Below, one piece after another: positions 43,931 to 46,380 of a stretch of 46,380 nucleotides of DNA (position 1 is the stretch's first letter; each line of letters starts with the position of its first letter). The notes beneath the pieces were generated by a model that was given only the letters and a program-made list of their open reading frames with translations, did not search any database and was not told the DNA's origin. The DNA comes from JANNMJ01 sp031397815 (lineage in GTDB: Bacteria; Bacteroidota; Bacteroidia; Cytophagales; Hymenobacteraceae), in NCBI GenBank assembly GCA_031397815.1, contig JANNMJ010000029.1, positions 1 to 46,380 on the forward strand, given 5' to 3'. The position numbers and the translations under genes were made by a program.

Positions 43931-43966
43931 CGCGGTTTCGGAGTTGATGCAGTTGATGCACGCTCG

Positions 43967-44024
43967 CGTAGGGACGCCTATTGGCGTCCTATTCAGCCCG
44001 TGGACGCCAATAGGCGTCCCTACG
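43967..44024. repeat. 23-bp perfect inverted repeat after the EamA gene
   Basis: The left arm 43967-43989 (CGTAGGGACGCCTATTGGCG...) and the right arm 44002-44024 (...CGCCAATAGGCGTCCCTACG) pair perfectly around a 12-nt loop. Each arm contains a smaller palindrome (GGACGCC-TATT-GGCGTCC), so it can form a cruciform of several shapes. No T run follows. Confidence 0.85.
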
Positions 44025-44086
44025 CACGTACACAGACCCAAACGGTCAGCGTTCCCATTTCCCCAAAAACATCTCCCCCAAAAAGC

Positions 44087-44130
44087 AACCGCCCGCCCTT
44101 CACCAAAGCTGGTGAGGGGCGGGCGGTTTT
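44087..44130. terminator. Strong hairpin terminator
   Basis: Arms 44087-44104 and 44111-44128 (one mismatch, 6-nt loop) are followed by TT and preceded by AAAAGC. It lies between the EamA gene (+) and the minus-strand Cys-rich gene ending at 44175. Confidence 0.75.
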
Positions 44131-44174
44131 AAGTCGACACAAGCCGGAATCGGCGAATGACGCTCGAATAACGC

Positions 44175-44441
44175 TTACAGAGTCGCTTTTTTCGGCTCTG
44201 CTTTCGCTTCTTCTTTCGACTCGCTCACTTTAGGCGACACGAGCGAAGCGGTTTTGTTGCCTTTGGCGCAGCAAGAGTGGCCGCCCGCGCTGGCGGTGCT
44301 GCCAGTCTTTGAGCAAGCCGCTTTCTCAGCGTTCGAGCATTCTTTCTTCGAGCCTTTCTTGGCGTCTTTGTCGCCATCGTGGGCCACGGCCGTGCCGCCG
44401 ACGAAGGCCGTCAGGGCAAGCGCAAACAGGAGCTTCTTCAT
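44175..44441 (-). CDS. Small secreted Cys-rich protein
   Basis: An 88-residue protein with a signal peptide (MKKLLFALALTAFVGGTAVA, cleavage before HDGDK), a Lys-rich mature part and five Cys (KKECSN, KAACSK, HSCCAKG), ending in an acidic/Lys tail. The nearby His residues (HDGD, GGHSCC) suggest metal binding. It resembles in size and make-up, but not in repeat pattern, the Cys-rich protein at 22611. Its promoter region carries two palindromes (44480-44518). The function is unknown. Confidence 0.7.
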   Translation of the reverse strand: MKKLLFALALTAFVGGTAVAHDGDKDAKKGSKKECSNAEKAACSKTGSTASAGGHSCCAKGNKTASLVSPKVSESKEEAKAEPKKATL

Positions 44442-44479
44442 TCTCTACGAGGTAGTAATGGTGAAAGTGGAAATTTCGA

Positions 44480-44518
44480 CTGACTTACCAGCCAACTGGT
44501 AAGTCAGCTGACCGGTCA
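44480..44518. promoter_or_regulatory. Two adjacent palindromes upstream of the Cys-rich gene
   Basis: CTGACTTACCAG-N4-CTGGTAAGTCAG (44480-44507) is a perfect 12-bp inverted repeat and TGACCGGTCA (44509-44518) is a second perfect palindrome. They lie 39-77 bp before the start codon at 44441 (minus strand), where a repressor or activator could bind. Confidence 0.45.
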
Positions 44519-44694
44519 TCTGTCCGGCGAACGGCATCTTCTGCAAAAACATTGCCTCTGAAGGCAAGTTGTACAGCAGTTTCCGCGCCCAGACGATGTA
44601 AAGATAACCACCCGACGCCATTGCGTCTCCCGGTATCGTGCTATGTAGGGGCTTCCTGTTACGCCTCCTGCGCCCCGGCATCGGCTTGCGGGCA

Positions 44695-46380
44695 GTGGAA
44701 TTTACTTTTGACGACACGTTCGTCTGGCCCACCGCCAACCGCCCGGCTCCTTACTCCGCCGACCGCTTCTCTCCCCTCGTCTTACCATTTCCTCTGGCCT
44801 CCTCTCCAACTTCCTACACCCCGCGCTGGCTCACGCGCCGGACGGCTTGGCTCGCGCTCCTCGCGGTATTACTGGTGAGTATGGGGTTGGGCGGCGCGGC
44901 GTTGGCCCGCCTCCGCTTCACCTACAACTTCAACGATTTTTACCCGCGCAACGACCCGGATTTAGCGTATTACCTGCGCTACACCGCCACCTTCGGCACC
45001 GATAACGACTACCTCCTCGTCGGGATTGAAGCGCCCGACGGCCAGGCGTTCCGCCCAGCTTTTCAACAGCGGGTCGATTCCCTGACCCGGTTCCTGAAAC
45101 GGCAGCCGCACGTCGTGAGCGTCCTCGCCCCCACGACCGCCACATTCCCCGTCCTCGACGGCGGCACGGCGCTCGCGGTGCCGTACCTCCACCCCACCGA
45201 CCCGACCCGTCGCGCCGACGATTCCGCGCTCGTCCGGCGCGCACCGGAGCTGCGGAACACGCTTTTTTCCGGTGATTACCGCGCCGTCGCGCTCATCATC
45301 CGCACCGACGAAGCCCTCGGCAAAGCCCCCGGCGATACGCTCCTCACTACCCTCGACAGTGCGCTGCGGCGCCTTGGCTTTCCGGCGTCAGAGGTGCACG
45401 TGGCGGGGCGCGTGGTGGCGCAAAGCGTGTTCGTGGAGCGGTTACAGTGGGAGCTGCTGATCTTCATCTCGCTGGCGGTTTTTCTGGTTACGGGGCTGCT
45501 GTGGGCCACGTTCCGGACGTGGTGGGGCGTGGCGCTGCCGCTGGTGGTGGTGCTGCTGTCGGTGGTGTGGGGCTTGGGTGCGATGGGCTTGGGTGGCGGG
45601 TCCATCAACCTCCTCACGGCCCTTCTGCCGACGATGTTGTTCGTAGTGGGAATGTCAGATGTGGTGCATATTCTGACCCGTTACGGCGCCGAAATACGCC
45701 ACGGAGCCGAGAAAAAACGCGCCGTCTGGGTGGCCGTGACCGAGGCGGCATTCGGCTCCGGCTTATCGAGCCTGACCACCAGTATCGGCTTCCTGACGCT
45801 GGTAACGTCGAATATCATCCCGATTCACGATTTCGGCCTTTACACCGGCATCTCCATTCTGCTCACGTTCGTGCTCGCGTTCACGCTGCTCCCCGCGATG
45901 CTGCTGCTGCTGCCCGTGCCCCCCGTGGAAGAGCGCGCCCTGACGCCCGGCGGCTGGGATGTGCTCCTCGGCAACCTATTCGGCACGGTGCTGCGGCGGC
46001 GGCGCTGGATTGTGGCCGTGGCCGGGGTGCTGCTGGTGCTCTCGGCGGGCGCAGCCACCCAAATCCGCCTCGACGCGACGTTGCTCGATGACTTAGCCGA
46101 TGACGACCCCGTGAAAAAGGATTTCGCGTGGTTCGACCAGCGTTTCGGCGGCGTCCGAACGTTTGAGCTGCACTTGCTGCCGCAGGGCCAGCATCGCGCC
46201 CTCGACCCGGCCGTCATTCAGCAGGTGGCGAAAATGGAAACGTGGCTCCTGAAGAGTTACGACCTGAAAACCGCCACCTCGCCCGCCACGTTGGTTCGTG
46301 CCGTGCGCCGCGCCCAGCACGGTGGCCTGCCCGAAGAAGACCGACTGCCCACCACCGACCGCGAGTGGCGCCGCGTGACG
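44695..46380 (+). CDS. RND/MMPL-family exporter, N-terminal part (runs off the right edge)
   Basis: At least 560 residues of a large membrane transporter. The first helix (LALLAVLLVSMGLGGAALA, from about 44850) is followed by a periplasmic domain (NFNDFYPRNDPDLAYYLRY) and a helix bundle with LLPTMLFVVGMSDVVHIL and SGLSSLTTSIGFLTLVTSN, the SSD-like MMPL core. The end of the gene is outside the window. The start is uncertain: there is no ATG before the first helix. Candidates are GTG 44638, TTG 44686 and GTG 44695; a CTG at 44794 would give a more typical short N-terminus (ASSPTSYTPRWLTRRTAWLA). Substrates of relatives include lipids and drugs. Confidence 0.88.
   Translation, partial: MEFTFDDTFVWPTANRPAPYSADRFSPLVLPFPLASSPTSYTPRWLTRRTAWLALLAVLLVSMGLGGAALARLRFTYNFNDFYPRNDPDLAYYLRYTATFGTDNDYLLVGIEAPDGQAFRPAFQQRVDSLTRFLKRQPHVVSVLAPTTATFPVLDGGTALAVPYLHPTDPTRRADDSALVRRAPELRNTLFSGDYRAVALIIRTDEALGKAPGDTLLTTLDSALRRLGFPASEVHVAGRVVAQSVFVERLQWELLIFISLAVFLVTGLLWATFRTWWGVALPLVVVLLSVVWGLGAMGLGGGSINLLTALLPTMLFVVGMSDVVHILTRYGAEIRHGAEKKRAVWVAVTEAAFGSGLSSLTTSIGFLTLVTSNIIPIHDFGLYTGISILLTFVLAFTLLPAMLLLLPVPPVEERALTPGGWDVLLGNLFGTVLRRRRWIVAVAGVLLVLSAGAATQIRLDATLLDDLADDDPVKKDFAWFDQRFGGVRTFELHLLPQGQHRALDPAVIQQVAKMETWLLKSYDLKTATSPATLVRAVRRAQHGGLPEEDRLPTTDREWRRVT

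Noticed and set aside
44445..44738. A 97-codon minus-strand frame upstream of the Cys-rich gene
   Set aside because: It spans the palindromes and the start region of the RND gene, has no domain and an odd composition; the region is better read as regulatory.

Overview
The window looks like chromosomal DNA of a GC-rich Bacteroidota, most likely a Hymenobacter-type member of the Cytophagales. The pointers are a 2242-residue secreted protein ending in a type IX secretion (T9SS) sorting domain, promoters of the Bacteroidota TAnnTTTG type, many SPII lipoproteins, and families common in that group (DUF3667, DUF2238, DUF389, DUF885, a deoxyhypusine-synthase-like enzyme). Taxonomy is inferred from gene content only. 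I found no rRNA, tRNA, CRISPR array or prophage.

Layout. 1-640: the 3' end of an IS30-family transposase joined to a DUF4198 gene that has lost its 5' part. 804-5470: ribonuclease Z, queuosine-precursor transporter, a secreted protein, trpS, a PH-domain membrane protein and a DUF2798 protein. 5480-8331: a minus-strand module of a Crp/Fnr regulator followed by a large enzyme that joins a PhlG-like C-C hydrolase domain to a berberine-bridge-type flavin oxidase; the promoter between them carries an FNR-like palindrome. 8722-11394: a Na+/H+ antiporter and a DUF389 membrane protein. 11460-18387: a GH15 glucoamylase/trehalase-like gene and a fused trehalose-6-phosphate synthase/phosphatase, now separated and flanked by AT-rich accessory genes. 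Several decayed copies of the GH15 3' end lie between these segments. 18598-20763: egtB-egtD (ergothioneine). 20837-22877: an ECF sigma factor, a one-TM protein and a CnrX-like periplasmic sensor, followed by a small Cys-rich secreted protein; the sigma operon and the Cys-rich gene share a 32-bp promoter motif with identical spacing. 22995-25119: an endonuclease/exonuclease/phosphatase lipoprotein, a SLOG (DUF2493) protein and a small unknown. 25214-31942: the giant T9SS-exported protein with three 342-bp repeats. 32216-34531: a TonB-domain protein, then a secreted NucA-type nuclease facing a NuiA-like nuclease inhibitor. 34640-35270: a dense cluster of palindromic repeats. 35296-38592: DUF3667, an acidic unknown protein and an IPT/TIG lipoprotein. 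38710-43147: a minus-strand group (deoxyhypusine-synthase-like protein, orphan HicB-like protein, hslV, DUF2238, DUF885). 43499-46380: a half-size EamA transporter, a Cys-rich secreted protein and an RND/MMPL exporter that runs off the right edge.

How parts work together. The strongest candidates for new regulatory or biochemical units are (i) the Crp/Fnr regulator, its likely operator and the hydrolase-oxidase fusion, probably for an aromatic or acyl-phenol compound; (ii) the CnrYXH-like sigma system with its own promoter motif and a Cys-rich effector, probably a metal or envelope-stress response; (iii) the GH15 3' end acting as a repeated junction for accessory DNA; and (iv) the nuclease/inhibitor pair. 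All functions come from motif recognition by eye; no database search was run.
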